From Delphinapterus leucas (lineage: Eukaryota > Chordata > Mammalia > Artiodactyla > Monodontidae): DNA of 64,000 nucleotides. Made by a program: the position numbers and the translations under genes. Positions 1 through 11,512 of this stretch are shown piece after piece. The stretch spans positions 87,180,964-87,244,963 of the forward strand of contig NW_022098076.1 of assembly GCF_002288925.2 (NCBI RefSeq), in the 5' to 3' direction. Positions within the stretch are counted from its first letter, which is position 1. Each line of letters starts with the position of its first letter. A model generated the notes under the pieces. The model made no database searches. It was not told where the DNA came from and saw nothing but the letters and a program-made list of their open reading frames with translations.

Positions 1-177
1 GGACTCCAGAGTGCATGGGTTCTGTAGTTTGTAGCACGTGGACTGAGTAGGTGCGGTGCATGGGCTTAGTTGCCCCACAGCACGTGGGATCTTAGTTCCC
101 CGACCAGGGATCAGACCCACGTCCCCTGCGTTGGAAGGCAGATTCTTAACCACTGGACCACCAGGGAAGTCCCAGCA
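1..177 (-). mobile_element. CHR-related SINE, cut by the window start
   Basis: Ends in ccaccagggaagtccc, the reverse complement of the SINE head. The 3' part lies before position 1. Confidence 0.85.
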
Positions 178-1998
178 GCTTTAGTTTTGAAAATGGGTGG
201 CATTCCTACTCTGTTTCCTGTCCATCTTAAAAGATGTCTTATAGAGAGTGTGGAACATTTGGCAGCCGAAGTGCCCCATTGCCTCTGTCTTCCATTGTCA
301 CTAGCCTTCTCAGAAAACAGAATGTCATATATCTTATTCCCTGCTTAGAGAGTGTGAACTTTCTCTCTAACATATAAGGCATTAATAAATCTAAACCATG
401 TAGCTATAAAAAGCTCTTCCAATATGTTGATTATATTGCAGGATTTGGGCTGGCGCATTCCAGTTAAGCATGAAATAGTTCCATTGTAATCTAATCTGGA
501 GCCATGTATTTCCAAAATGCAGGAAGTCCTTTGGTGAACATGGGTATTTTCTGTTGAGTAAAAGATTGATCTCCATTTGGTCCTTTAGAAGGTTCAAATA
601 AACTTTTAGACCATGGAGTATTAGGATAGTGGCCATGTTACTCTGTTCTTGGATGAATATTGGTATTAAAGGAAGGGTCCATTCATAAAATGGCTTTTCT
701 TCAAGGAAAGCAAGCTTTTTAAGTGAAAGGATTATAGATGAATGTGTATGAATATGTATGTATTGAGAGAAGGGAAATAGTTTAGAAATTCATGAAGGCA
801 CACCAGTTTTATAGCGTGGCAGAGCAGAGTTCTGATGAGTAAAAATTAGATTAGGTTGAACTGCAGAGATGCTTATACATATATGAATCATTTTCCTAAC
901 GTGCTTGGGCTTTTTTTCCTTCCCAGTAATGTGCTTTGGTAGAAATATGTTTTTGCCAGATGTTCCCTTCACTGTTGACTGATTTAATTACAGAGAGCAG
1001 CTTTCCATTTCCTTTGACACAGGAAAGCAAATAGAATAAGATTAGCACACCAGAGAAGGGCAGACAGTTTGATTTTTGAATTTACCTTTTGCTAATATGT
1101 TTGGGAGAGGGCTTAATAGAATTGCTTCTATACTCTACTTCCCTTTTGTTTCCAGTCTAGTTTTTCACTGTCTCGCATCACAAGGATTTGTAGATTATAG
1201 TGAAAAACACTCAGATATTTGTGATACTTACATTGCTCTATCATTCTGAAATTGCTGGAGAAAAATTGGCTTTTCATTTCTAGGTTGTCTCTTGTGTCCA
1301 AAATGATGGTTTTCTCACAAATGATAAGGTATCTGTTAGACTAGTGTGCGTCTCAAACTTTAACATGCATATAAATCACCTGAGGATCTTCTTAAAATAC
1401 AAATTGAGAGATCTGAAGCGGGGCTAAGTTTTCTGCATTTCTAACAAGCTCCGAGGTAATGAGGATGCTACTGGTACAGGACCACACACTGAGTAACAAG
1501 GCATTAGAATACCGTCTTTGGATAGTAAACATTCTCCCTGCAGTCCGACTGAGGCTAGTGCAGTACTGAGAAATACTTCTTAAATTGGGATGCATCATCC
1601 AAACAGCAACACCACATGTTCTACCATCCAGAGCCACTGGGTTAAGTTTGCAGGTACTCCTATAGATTACAGTTACCTTTATCCTTTCTTATGCACATTG
1701 GCAATGATGTCCTCATCCAGCCCTCAGACTAACCTGAAGGAATAGATCAGGAAGATTTTATTGGCCCCTTCTTACGTTTGAACAGTTTAGTTAAGTCACT
1801 AGTGTAGCATCACACAGGCACAAATGCCCAGGTTTCCTGACTGTCATCAAGGAAAGTGTAGTTCCATCCCAGTTCTTTATTTCCAAATCATTCTAGTAGC
1901 CTTGAGGTACCATTTAACAAATATGCACTCAAGATTCTGGAGCATTCTGGAACTATGAGTGGAGCTTGTGCTTCTTCATTCCTTGCTCTGTTTAATAG
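1..1998 (+). other. PSMD1: PSMD1 intron (3' part)
   Basis: No exon was recognised here. It holds the truncated minus-strand SINE at 1-177, a MER5A-like hAT fragment near 1340-1640 and otherwise AT-rich unique sequence. Confidence 0.7.
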
Positions 1999-2145
<147 letters not shown>

Positions 2146-3466
2146 GGACCAGAGGTGTGTGTGGAACAAAATTGTGTATCAAGGGAAATCTCTTAGTCAG
2201 TTCTTCACAAATGTTTTATACAGAGACATGGTCTCACTTTTTCCCTTTTGTACTTAATCCCTGTTTACCTAAACAGTATTAAAATTTACCCTTCTTTGAC
2301 CTCTTCACGAATATGGAATATACCAATTCCTTTTTCCTTCTTTGACTCTCTACCCTCTAATGTTCTACCAGTGCTATTCAAAGTGGCTGGACTGCAAACT
2401 GATTTCATAGGTCCATGACGAAGTAGGGAGCTTGCTCCAGAATGTAACTCAATGCTTCTCTCATCAAAATAGCCTTGCTACCCACTAACCCCAAAAAAGT
2501 CAGCTGAACTGACAGTCAGCTCAGTGACGGAGGTGATTTCCATATTGATGTAAGCTCCTCGTTGTGGATCAGTTATAGTTTGTGGACGGGCACTGGTCCG
2601 TAGATCACACTTTGAGTAGCACAGGTCTAAATTCCTCACTGATTCTTCTCTCTCTCCCTTTCCTTTGGCAATACTTTTGGCACTAAAAGCCTTACCATTC
2701 ATTTATTTGAGAAGCTTTTGAACATCTAATATGTATAAGCCATAGTGCTTATAGGTACTTTGGGGTCATTTAGACTGTAACACAAAGCTTTGTCCAGTTG
2801 AAAAAGATTATTATTATGCCAATGTCCTAACAATGTTGAAGGGGGTTTTTAGAGGCAAAAAGATTGCAATTTCACAAAATTGTCATTCTGTTTCCTCCAA
2901 TTTTTTTTGAATGGTCATCACGTATCTGAAGATACATATAAACTGTATAATCAAGGTTCTCTAATTCCACCCTACTACAAGTACGTTGTCAAACAAATAT
3001 GAATTCTACTCTTTAAAGAAAGTAAGATCAGTATCATTTATTACATTAGGACAAAAGAAAAATACATTTGAAATGTCAAGTTGCAAATCTAACGCTGTGA
3101 GTGTTACACACTAAGTAAGCAATTAATGAAAGCTTTTATAGAAATCTCAGATAAATGTTAAGGCAGAAACCCTGCTATTAGTAGAAAAATATATTCAAGC
3201 CTCCAAGACACAGTTTGGAGATTTATAACTTGCCTTCCTGCCTTTGAAAATTGTCTTCCAGCTCTTGATGGTTTCCTAAGCTTTACCCAACCAGCACATG
3301 ACAATATTAATACCCTGAGCTCTCAGTCTGTGTGCAGAACTGAATTCACATTAACCCTCTTCAGCCTTTCACAATACCTTACTGAAAACCCCCTGATTAA
3401 GTCTTTCAAGACAGCTAACTACAAAATGGCTTAGAAGTTTTCAGTTGGAAATTGGATTCTTGTTAG

Positions 3467-3720
3467 GTTTTTTTTTCATATTTATTATCTATTTACTTTT
3501 GTATTTAGTTATTTAGTCTGCGCCAGGTCTTAGTTGCGGCACGCGGGATTTTAGTTGCGGCACGCAGACTTTAGTTGCAGCATGCGGACTTCTTAGTTGC
3601 AGCATGCGGACTCTTAGTTGCAGTATGCATGCAGGATCTAGTCCCCGACCAGGGATCGAACCCTGGCCCCCTGCATTGGGAGCGTGGAGTCTTACCCACT
3701 GGACCACCAGGGAAGTTCCC
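3467..3720 (-). mobile_element. CHR SINE
   Basis: Contains the 'ttagttgcggcacgcgg' units and ends ccaccagggaagttcc. The TSD is near CTTGTTAG (3459-3466, 3721-3728). Confidence 0.88.
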
Positions 3721-3879
3721 CTTGTTAGTTTTTAAAAGGGTAAAATATCCAGTCAAATGAGAATTTGGAAACTATAGTCTGTCTTAACATGAACTGTCAT
3801 GTTAGGACTGCATCAGCAGAGTTAGGGGCTATTTTGGTTTTGTTTGTTTGTTGTTTTGGTTTTTTATTTTGGGTGTTTT

Positions 3880-3997
3880 TTCTTTTTTTGCCACACTGTG
3901 CAACATGTGGGATTCTAGTTCTCCAACCAGGGATTGAACCTATTACCCCTGCAGTGGAAGCGTGGAGTCTTAACCACTGGACCACCAGGGAAGTCTA
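3880..3997 (-). mobile_element. SINE fragment, CHR-related
   Basis: Has a tRNA-like head in reverse (ccaccagggaagtc) with the internal 'accagggattgaacc' B-box region. Limits are approximate. Confidence 0.8.
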
Positions 3998-4100
3998 TAG
4001 GCTAGTTTCAGACTTCAACATCTAGTAGTTTGTTTTAGGTTTTTTTAATGTTTTTAAAATAAAGAATAACCCTAGCTTCTCCCTCTCCCCGCTTCCCCAG

Positions 4101-4375
4101 GATTTTATTGCTCACCTGAAGAAGATTGTCCAGGCTCATATTGGAAACGCCTGTGAGGAAGTTCATGCTGAGACCTGCTATTCACTGCATGTATCATTGC
4201 CTCTGTGCGGACCTTGTGTCCAAGTCTTTGGTTGAAGAGATGGTATATGACTATTTAGTGTTCTCTTTCACACAACTTGGTTTTCAAATAAATATATTAA
4301 GATCTTCAGATGGACAAGGACTTCTTGTTTGTTTTTCAGCCTGGATTTTAAATAAATGGATCTAGTACTCTTTCC
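4101..4375 (+). other. PSMD1: PSMD1 non-coding terminal exon (3' UTR) with poly(A) signals
   Basis: A pyrimidine-rich tract (about 4076-4100) ends in CCCCAG at 4100, a strong 3' splice site. The following sequence has no continuing PSMD1 frame, consistent with a 3' UTR exon joined to the donor at 2154/2155. Two AATAAA hexamers lie at 4287-4292 and 4351-4356, so cleavage is expected about 15-30 nt after one or both. The 3' limit given is an estimate. This is inferred from splice and poly(A) signals and the absence of any other gene in reach. Confidence 0.65.
4351..4356 (+). terminator. PSMD1: AATAAA poly(A) signal, probable PSMD1 3' end
   Basis: Canonical hexamer following the 3' UTR exon, with a second copy at 4287-4292, allowing two alternative cleavage sites about 64 nt apart. 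Confidence 0.55.
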
Positions 4376-5523
4376 TCCCACCATGAAATGCCTAAACCCA
4401 AAGAGCTAAATCTTTGATTGCTGGGATGAGTATCCATGACTTTAATATTGGTGAAAGAGTTAAACTATTTTATAGATTATTTGCAAAATAATGGAAAAAA
4501 TAAGAGAGAAAAACAACGACCCTTGTTTATTACTCCAAGAATTCTCTGCATTTTTATTAATGGGATTCAAGGTGTAGGGTGGCATCTCTTATTGAGGTGG
4601 AAGTCCCTTTAATGACCCAAGGGAAATGTAGTCTGTTTAGGCAGCTCAGAAGCTTTTTTTTAAAATAAGCTTTGCTTATTGTTTCCTGCTTTTGATCCTG
4701 TTAAGGACAATAGATATAAATTATTTCAATTTATTTAGCCACAAGATCTAATAATGTACCCTTTTTTTCTCCTTTTCTGACTTATTTTTCATGTTTTTTT
4801 TAATTGAGGTATAATTTAAAGGTAATAAAAAAATGCACACATTTGGTTATGTAGGGTCTTTTGTGCCTTGGCCTTCAACTATTAAAGTAAAAGTAGGTAG
4901 TTTCCAACATTTATACACGAATAACTCTTTATTCCAACCTTGATTCTTTCACTTCTTAATTTAAGATATAGCCTTCTGAGTCTGGAAAAGAAAAAAAAAA
5001 CCTGTTTTTAGAGGAAACAAACTCCTGGGTAGATCAGCTCTATCCGTTCATCTACCACAGCTTTGTTGTTAGGTACAGGTCTAAAGGTTACTGATCCCAA
5101 AGGATGGCTCCACTCGTTGGTTAATTTCATTGTATCCCCTCCTTTGTAAATTCCTTGTTTCCTCAATATCAGATGATTCTCTAAAAGAGATTATCTCATT
5201 TCCTAGCCTCTCATTAGCTATGTCCTTCCTGTTCAACCTCTTAACATTGCTTGCATTTCAGACACAGTTATCTCTAACATTTCCCTTAATATATGAAATG
5301 TTTAAAAAACAGAAGTCTGTAAATGATGTCACTGTCCAAAATTGAGTAGTCTGGGAGAAGTGGTACATTCATGGGTCTCTGGCCAAAGTTAATAAATTCT
5401 TTCTAAAATAGTGGATTGAACTTCAGGGAGCAGTCAGCACTAGTTCCCGGTAAGAAGTGCAATTTAGAATTTGTATCTTGGTCTTAAATCTTAAGGTTAT
5501 AGCTTTTAAAAATGCAAGCTATT

Positions 5524-5725
5524 GGGCTTCCCTGGTGGCGCAGTGGTTGAGAGTCCGCCTGCCGATGCAGGGGACACGGGTTCGTGCCCCGGTCCGGGAA
5601 GGTCCCACATGGCGCGGAGCAGCTGGGGCCTTGAGCCATGGCCGCTGAGCCTGTGCGTCCGGAGCCTGTGCTCCGCAACGGGAGAGGCCACAACAGTGAG
5701 AGGCCCGCGTAACGAAAAAAAAAAG
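5524..5725 (+). mobile_element. Young CHR SINE with 14-bp TSD
   Basis: Full head, body and A-tail. Identical direct repeats AAATGCAAGCTATT lie at 5510-5523 and 5726-5739. Confidence 0.95.
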
Positions 5726-6517
5726 AAATGCAAGCTATTAAAGTAAAATGGCCTCTTGGGTCAGATTATGATGAGATTGTATCTCTTTTCCTGATTTTCT
5801 TTTTCCTAGAAGATTTCCTAAGATACGCACAGCACCGAGATAACTAAGGTGCAAAGAAATCTAAAGTGATATATGAAATAAAGTCACGTATGAAAGCAGG
5901 ACAGGAGCTAGAATTGCCACATTCTATAGAAGAAACAGAAAAATGGCAGCAGTAACTGCCAGTGTTGTCACTGGGCACACACTGTTTCAGAGTTGAGGCA
6001 AGGGGGGTGCACATCCAACCACTCCCTGGGCATCCCTATTCGGGCTGCCTCACAGGCACTTAAAACCATATAAGCAAAGCACGTCCAGCCTCTTCTGCTC
6101 CCGCTTGAGGCTGATTACAACCCCTTGATCTGGTGATCCAACCAGAAATCCAGAAAGGCTTCACCCTTGACTCAGTTTAGCGTCTCAAGTATCTCTCCAG
6201 TTCGTCCACCCTCCTTCCCCACTGTTCACTATCCCTAGTTTAAGTACTTAACTGTCTGTCTGCCTCCAGACTTGGCCCACTATACTCCATTCTCCAAGCT
6301 GACCTTTCTAAACTGCAAACCGTATTAGTCTCTTGCTTAAAATCTCTCAGTGGTTCTTTGTTGAATAATGTGCAAATCCTTTTCTATGTGTACAAAGTTA
6401 TGCAAGGCGTTAGCTGCTACTCACCTCTCCAGCCTCCCATCTCTTCACTCTTCTCCCACCTCACACTTAGAACCACTTTCACTTCCTTCAAAGATCCATT
6501 GAAGGGATTTTTTGTGG

Positions 6518-6641
6518 AAAGCCGAAGTGTTGTCTCATTTATGATGAAGATAATAAGGAGGCTGGGGAGAGGACTGAGACAAAGCCACCAAAGCTTCTTT
6601 GCCCAAGCTCAGCTTCTCATCATCTCATGCCAGTTAGAGAT
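6518..6641. repeat. Left arm of a near-identical inverted duplication
   Basis: 124 bp. Its reverse complement recurs at 7294-7420 with, by eye, one substitution and one 3-nt indel. It sits inside an L2-like sequence (L2-type text on both sides), so this arm looks like the inserted copy. Its end forms a perfect 8-bp stem palindrome (6629-6648). Confidence 0.93.
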
Positions 6642-6733
6642 AACTGGCTTTTGCACGTACTATTCCTTCTGCCTGAAATACCCTTCTCTCTTTATTCCCG
6701 CCTCTCCCTCAAGGTCTGGTGAATCTACTAGTT

Positions 6734-6831
6734 GCTTCTTTTTTTTTTCTTTTTTTATTGGAGTATAATTGCTTTACATTGTTGTGTTAGTTTCTGCTGT
6801 ACAGTGAAGTGAATTAGCTATATGTATACAT
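6734..6831 (-). mobile_element. Short (98 bp) L1 3' insertion with 10-bp TSD
   Basis: An antisense L1 3' tail (tattggagtataattgcttt) interrupts an L2 remnant. The direct repeats TCTACTAGTT at 6724-6733 and 6832-6841 are identical. Confidence 0.85.
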
Positions 6832-7293
6832 TCTACTAGTTAGTTCTTTAGGTCTCAATTTAAAGAGACTTTTTCTAAGAAACCCTCCCCAATTCCCCCC
6901 ACCAGAGCTGGACTAGGTCCTCTCTGCTTCCCCAGCACCCAGTATTGCCCCCGTGGTCCTTATCACACCATATTATTATTCATTGCCCAGTTGACTTGCC
7001 TATATCTTCCCCCACTTTTGTCTTGCTCACCATTATAACCCTAGCACACAATGTATGATCATATATTCTTGGACTCTGTACTGTTGAGAATGGTGAAAGC
7101 CACAACTGAGCACTAACAGAACAACTGGGACAGAATCCATGAGGACATATGAGGGGATTAATTCAAATGTCTTCTTATTTATCTCCTGCAGTGATTAAAC
7201 AATCCTTCTAAGGACTGTTTTTCAGTTGGTTTTACTCTTGGAGAACCTTGGCTTTTCTTTGTGTATGTATATGTGCAAGATGGTGTGTCTGAA

Positions 7294-7420
7294 ATCTCTA
7301 ACTGGCATGAGATGATGGGAAGAAGCTGAGCTTGGGCAAAGAAGCTTTGGTGGCTTTGTCTCAGTCCTCTCCCCAGCCTCCTTATTTTCTTCATCATAAA
7401 TGAGACAACACTTCGGCTTT
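7294..7420. repeat. Right arm of the inverted duplication
   Basis: 127 bp, the reverse complement of 6518-6641, 652 bp downstream. It is flanked by unrelated sequence, without target duplication that I can see. Confidence 0.93.
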
Positions 7421-8968
7421 GCACGGCAAATCCCTTAGAAGTTGCTTAGCTTGATTGTTTCTAGAGCTCAAGTTCCTTTTCTACCCTTTCATTTTTTACT
7501 ATTAAGAACTGGAAGGGAGGGCCCTTCCAAACCGAACCGCATAATGGGAACGTCGTAGACTCTGTCTTCAGACTTTGGTTCAGATCCTGATCTTGTCCCT
7601 TAGTGGTTTCCTCATTTGTACAGAGGAAATAATGTTTATCTCAAGGTTGGGGGATTAAATGCTAATGGCTAATTATTACATGCTTACTACATGCTAGATA
7701 CTAAGAATCACACGTATTATTCCTCACGACAACCCTGTGAACTAGACGCTGTTATCTTGAGATAATCTATCTAGGTTAAAGAACCTAGCACTAACGTATT
7801 CACTAAATTTTAATTGAATCAGAATGGTATGGTCTAACCCCTCATTTTACACATGAAGGCACTTATAAGAGTGAAGTGACTGGTTGACATTAAGCACCAT
7901 TTTTACAGTTGTGTTTCCAGTTTGTCTTTCCACAGAGCTGGTCCCTGGCCTATTAGTTTTCTGGGCATGTTTGATCCAAAGGGCAACAGACCTCCAAATA
8001 GCCATTTTTCTGGCTATTCTACTTCCATACTCTGCTCCAAGTTTGTGTCTTCTTCCTCCATACTCTTAAGCCAGTACGCCTTTTCAAAAAGGGATTGTCA
8101 ATAAAAGCATTATTTCCAAACACCCGTTGCCTCTACAACACAGCCCATTGCTGATGGGCATTTCCCATCTGTTCGCTGGGATCTGGGCAGTTCCTTTGGT
8201 GCATGCACTCAGTGATTGCCAAATCAGTGAGTTATTTATTTATAATAAAATTGCATCCGGCAGACAATTACCTTCAGAGATCTTGGGCATTACACAGAGC
8301 TGGGACTTGGCAAATAGTTGGACAGAGATAAAGAGTTTCCCATCAAGTTGTATTCCCACGACCTGGTGTGAGCAGCCTCTGACTCGTGCCATGATCTTTT
8401 CTCAGAAGCCCTGATTCATGTTCTAATGATTTAAGAGGTTTATAAGCATACAAGGCTTTCTGCTTATGCTGGGTATGAACTAGCCTCTCCAAAATAAGGA
8501 GTAAGCATATCCCTTCCTTTGTTCCTGGATTAGAAGCCTGGTGGGGGTATTCAATCAATCTTTCCTCTGAGCAGCTCCCAGGCGTGTATGATACATGGTT
8601 GGCAGGTGATGCGTTGTTCTCCAGTGATTTCCTGTGTGTATGGGATTTTCATCACCCAGCCGGTTTATAAATAAGCTCCTTAAGAGCAAGCCCCAACATA
8701 TCCCCCAAAGTCCCTGTCACAGTGTTTGAGACATAATGCCTGTTGGCTTCAGGTTAAATAATTGGGGAGTCTGGTGATACACTTGATCCTGATTTATTTT
8801 TCTCCATGGCACTTAGAACCACCTTGCCTATCATATGTTCCTTTATTGTCTGTATCCCCCGCTTAGTGTGTAAACTTCCTGGGGACAAGGAGTTTGTTTT
8901 TGATGACTGATGTATTCCTAGTGCCTAGAGCAGTTCCTGGCTCATTGTAGGCTCCCAGTAAGTATTAG

Positions 8969-9003
8969 ATGGACAGATGGACAGACGGTCAGACAGATGG
9001 CTG
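8969..9003. repeat. Short GGACAGAT-type simple repeat
   Basis: Degenerate 8-mer units gatggaca/gacggtca/gacagatg. Probably a minisatellite seed. Confidence 0.7.
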
Positions 9004-11139
9004 GACCGATGATGGTGCCAAACGTGTATTTAGCTTCTGTGAGCTAGGCACTGTTCAGCACTTTATTCACATTTTACCATTTTCAATCCTCGCAATTCTA
9101 TCGTGAGCTAAATATTACTAGCCCATTTTACGCAAAATGGGACTTAGAGAGGATGAGGGTACACAGTAAGTTATGAGACAAATTCAAACCCAGGTCTGAC
9201 TACAAAACCCGATTCGTTTGCTTCTGCTTATTTTAGCCACCATGGCAGTGACTTGACAGACCTGGAGTCCAACTCAGAAATCAGCCAGTTTAGCTGGCAC
9301 TCAGGTGATCCTGATAGAGATGATCCTGAGACCACACTGAGAAACACGGTCCTACACAAAGCTGCCTCCAGACTTGGGTCCCCTTGGCGTTTAGACGGGG
9401 TTTGGATACGGGGGTAGTGAGGACCCCAGAACCCCTCCAACAGCACAGCCATCAGCAAAAGCCCTCCGTAGAAGACAGATGTCTCCAGCAGCAATGCAGG
9501 ACATACCTGGAGGCAGAATTATTCCCCAAAGGAAGGGTCCCCAGAAACCAGGTCAGTGGACCAAGTGGCAGGAAGTGAGAATGCTGTCCTGCTGGGGCCC
9601 CTTGGGCAGGTCTCGCCTGTAGTACGTGTGATACATGGCAGCAGGCCTGCTGGTTTCCCTAACTCCAGGCTCGCCTGCACTCACCGTGGCTGCTGCTGCT
9701 CACCAGCAAAAAGGACTTCGGGTTTGTCGAACTCTGGTAACAGCCCATTTAATGAGATGCTTCGCTCTCTTCCCTAGAGCCCTGCGGTGGGCATACTGAG
9801 GAGCAGGGGCGGCCACGATGCACTGCTTCCCCTGGGAAGTGCCCCACCGGAGCCCCCAGCCTGAGACCTTCTGCGGCTTGCAGTGACCAGGGAGATGCAA
9901 GCACATCGCCTTGCCCGAGCAGACAGTGCCTGTGAGCGGATGCCAAACAGTCAGTCCTTGCCCTGGAAACTTCAGGCCCCAAGCCAGCCCCACAGAGGCC
10001 TAGACACAGGTGCCTCAGCCTTTCTTCTCGTTAGGGTTCTCAGGGGGGCTGTGTTCACGCAGTCCAGTACCTCCTCAGCCGGCAGCGGGCTCAGGTGGGG
10101 CTGGCAGGGCTAAATTGCCCATCAGCGGGCAGAAGTGCATGCTGGAGGCAGCAGGGTAGAGGCCCAGGAAAAAATAATTTCATTTTTCTTAAAATAATTT
10201 GATCAACATATATTTGCAATTAAAATAGTCTTTATGGGGAAAATGAATACGCTGTTAGACCTCCTTACATTTATTCTGTGTCTTAGAAATGTTTTTATTT
10301 TTAATGGGGCCAATGGGGCATGGGGGAGGCACCATAATCTTGTCAGTGCTTAGAGTCTTTAAAGGTCCTAATCTATCCTGAACAGAGACATGTAATCTGT
10401 GCTTAGTCCCTCAACATTCTCAAGCCACTGACTGGTCCAAGACAAAGTCACACTCTGGCAGTGGAGCTGATACTATTAAGGAATATGGAAAAGCATCACA
10501 TCTGAGGGGAAAGCCAGTGCGACCAAACCAAACTGTGGGAATTAAATCCATAGACGACTGGCCTTAGCTCACATTTCTGTACCACGTTAGAGAAGGTCTA
10601 GGGAGCTCATTCACTCGTGTATTCACCCATTCTCCAGTGAGCTTCTATAACGTTCGCAAACCAGCCGCCATTTGCATCCCTTCTGGGAACGGATGTCTGT
10701 GCCTTCCCTGAGGGAACTGCTGCCCTCCTAGCTCAGCCCAGCTGCCGGTCAGCACACTCCACCCGCAGGCCTCGGTGACGGATTCAGGGACGAGCACACA
10801 GCCCATCAGGCCAATCTGAGAAAACAAGACCAATTCTGGGACCTCTGCTCCAACTACTGGGAACCACTCTCTCTTCTACTTTTGACACGCCCTAAAGCTG
10901 AGCCTTGCTCCGCAAAGAGCCTGAACGTGATGCCAACCCAGAGGAACCCGAGCTCAGAGGCGGATCCAAAGAGCATCACACAAGCTCCGGATCCAGCCAT
11001 GTCTCTACCTCCAGACTATGAAGTTCCATGAGTGACAAGCTCTCCTCTTTTTTTAAGCAAAACACAAGGCACCTAGAGTTGAATTTCTGGCATTTGATAC
11101 CAAAAGACTACTTCAAGAAGAACCATTAAAGAGGGGTGC

Positions 11140-11512
11140 GACGGGCTAAACTGTGTCCCCTCAAAGTTCATATAGTGAAGTCCTAACCTCCAGTACCTCA
11201 GAATATGACTGTATATGGAGATAGGGCCTGTCAAGAGGTAGTTAAGATGAAATCATATGGGTGGGCCCTAATCCTATGACTAGTGTCCTTACAAGACAGA
11301 CAACACACAGACCAAGGGGCAACCATGGAAGGACAGAGCAAGAGGGAGGCCATCTGCAAGCTGCAGAGAGAGGCCTCAGAAGAAACCAAACCTGCCAGCA
11401 CTTGATCTTGGGTTTCCAGCCTCCAGAACTGTAATAAAGTAAAATTCTGCTGTTTAAGCCCCCTGGTGTCTAGTATTTTGTATGGCAGCCCTAGCAAATA
11501 AACACAGAGGGT
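11140..11512. repeat. LTR-like interspersed repeat, family tentative
   Basis: Carries the widespread layout aactgtgtcccctcaaagtt ... gtgtccttacaag ... cctccagaactgtaataaa ... tatggcagccctagcaaat, which resembles a MaLR-type LTR. The assignment is from memory only. Confidence 0.55.

Larger units (their letters stand above)
2155..4100 (+). other. PSMD1: PSMD1 final intron
   Basis: Bounded by the GTGTGT donor at 2155 and the CCCCAG acceptor at 4100. It contains two minus-strand CHR-related SINEs (about 3467-3720 and 3880-3997) and a degraded MER5-like stretch near 2380-2640. No coding signal was seen. Confidence 0.6.

Noticed and set aside
1..1998. Search for further PSMD1 coding exons upstream of the final one
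   Set aside because: No acceptor-ORF-donor combination matched the PSMD1 sequence I know. Treated as intron.
6358..7424. Similar ORF translations (SVVSFMM, RRLGRGLRQSHQSF) on opposite strands
   Set aside because: The shared peptide is explained by the inverted DNA duplication, not by a coding gene family. There is no start, stop or context conservation.
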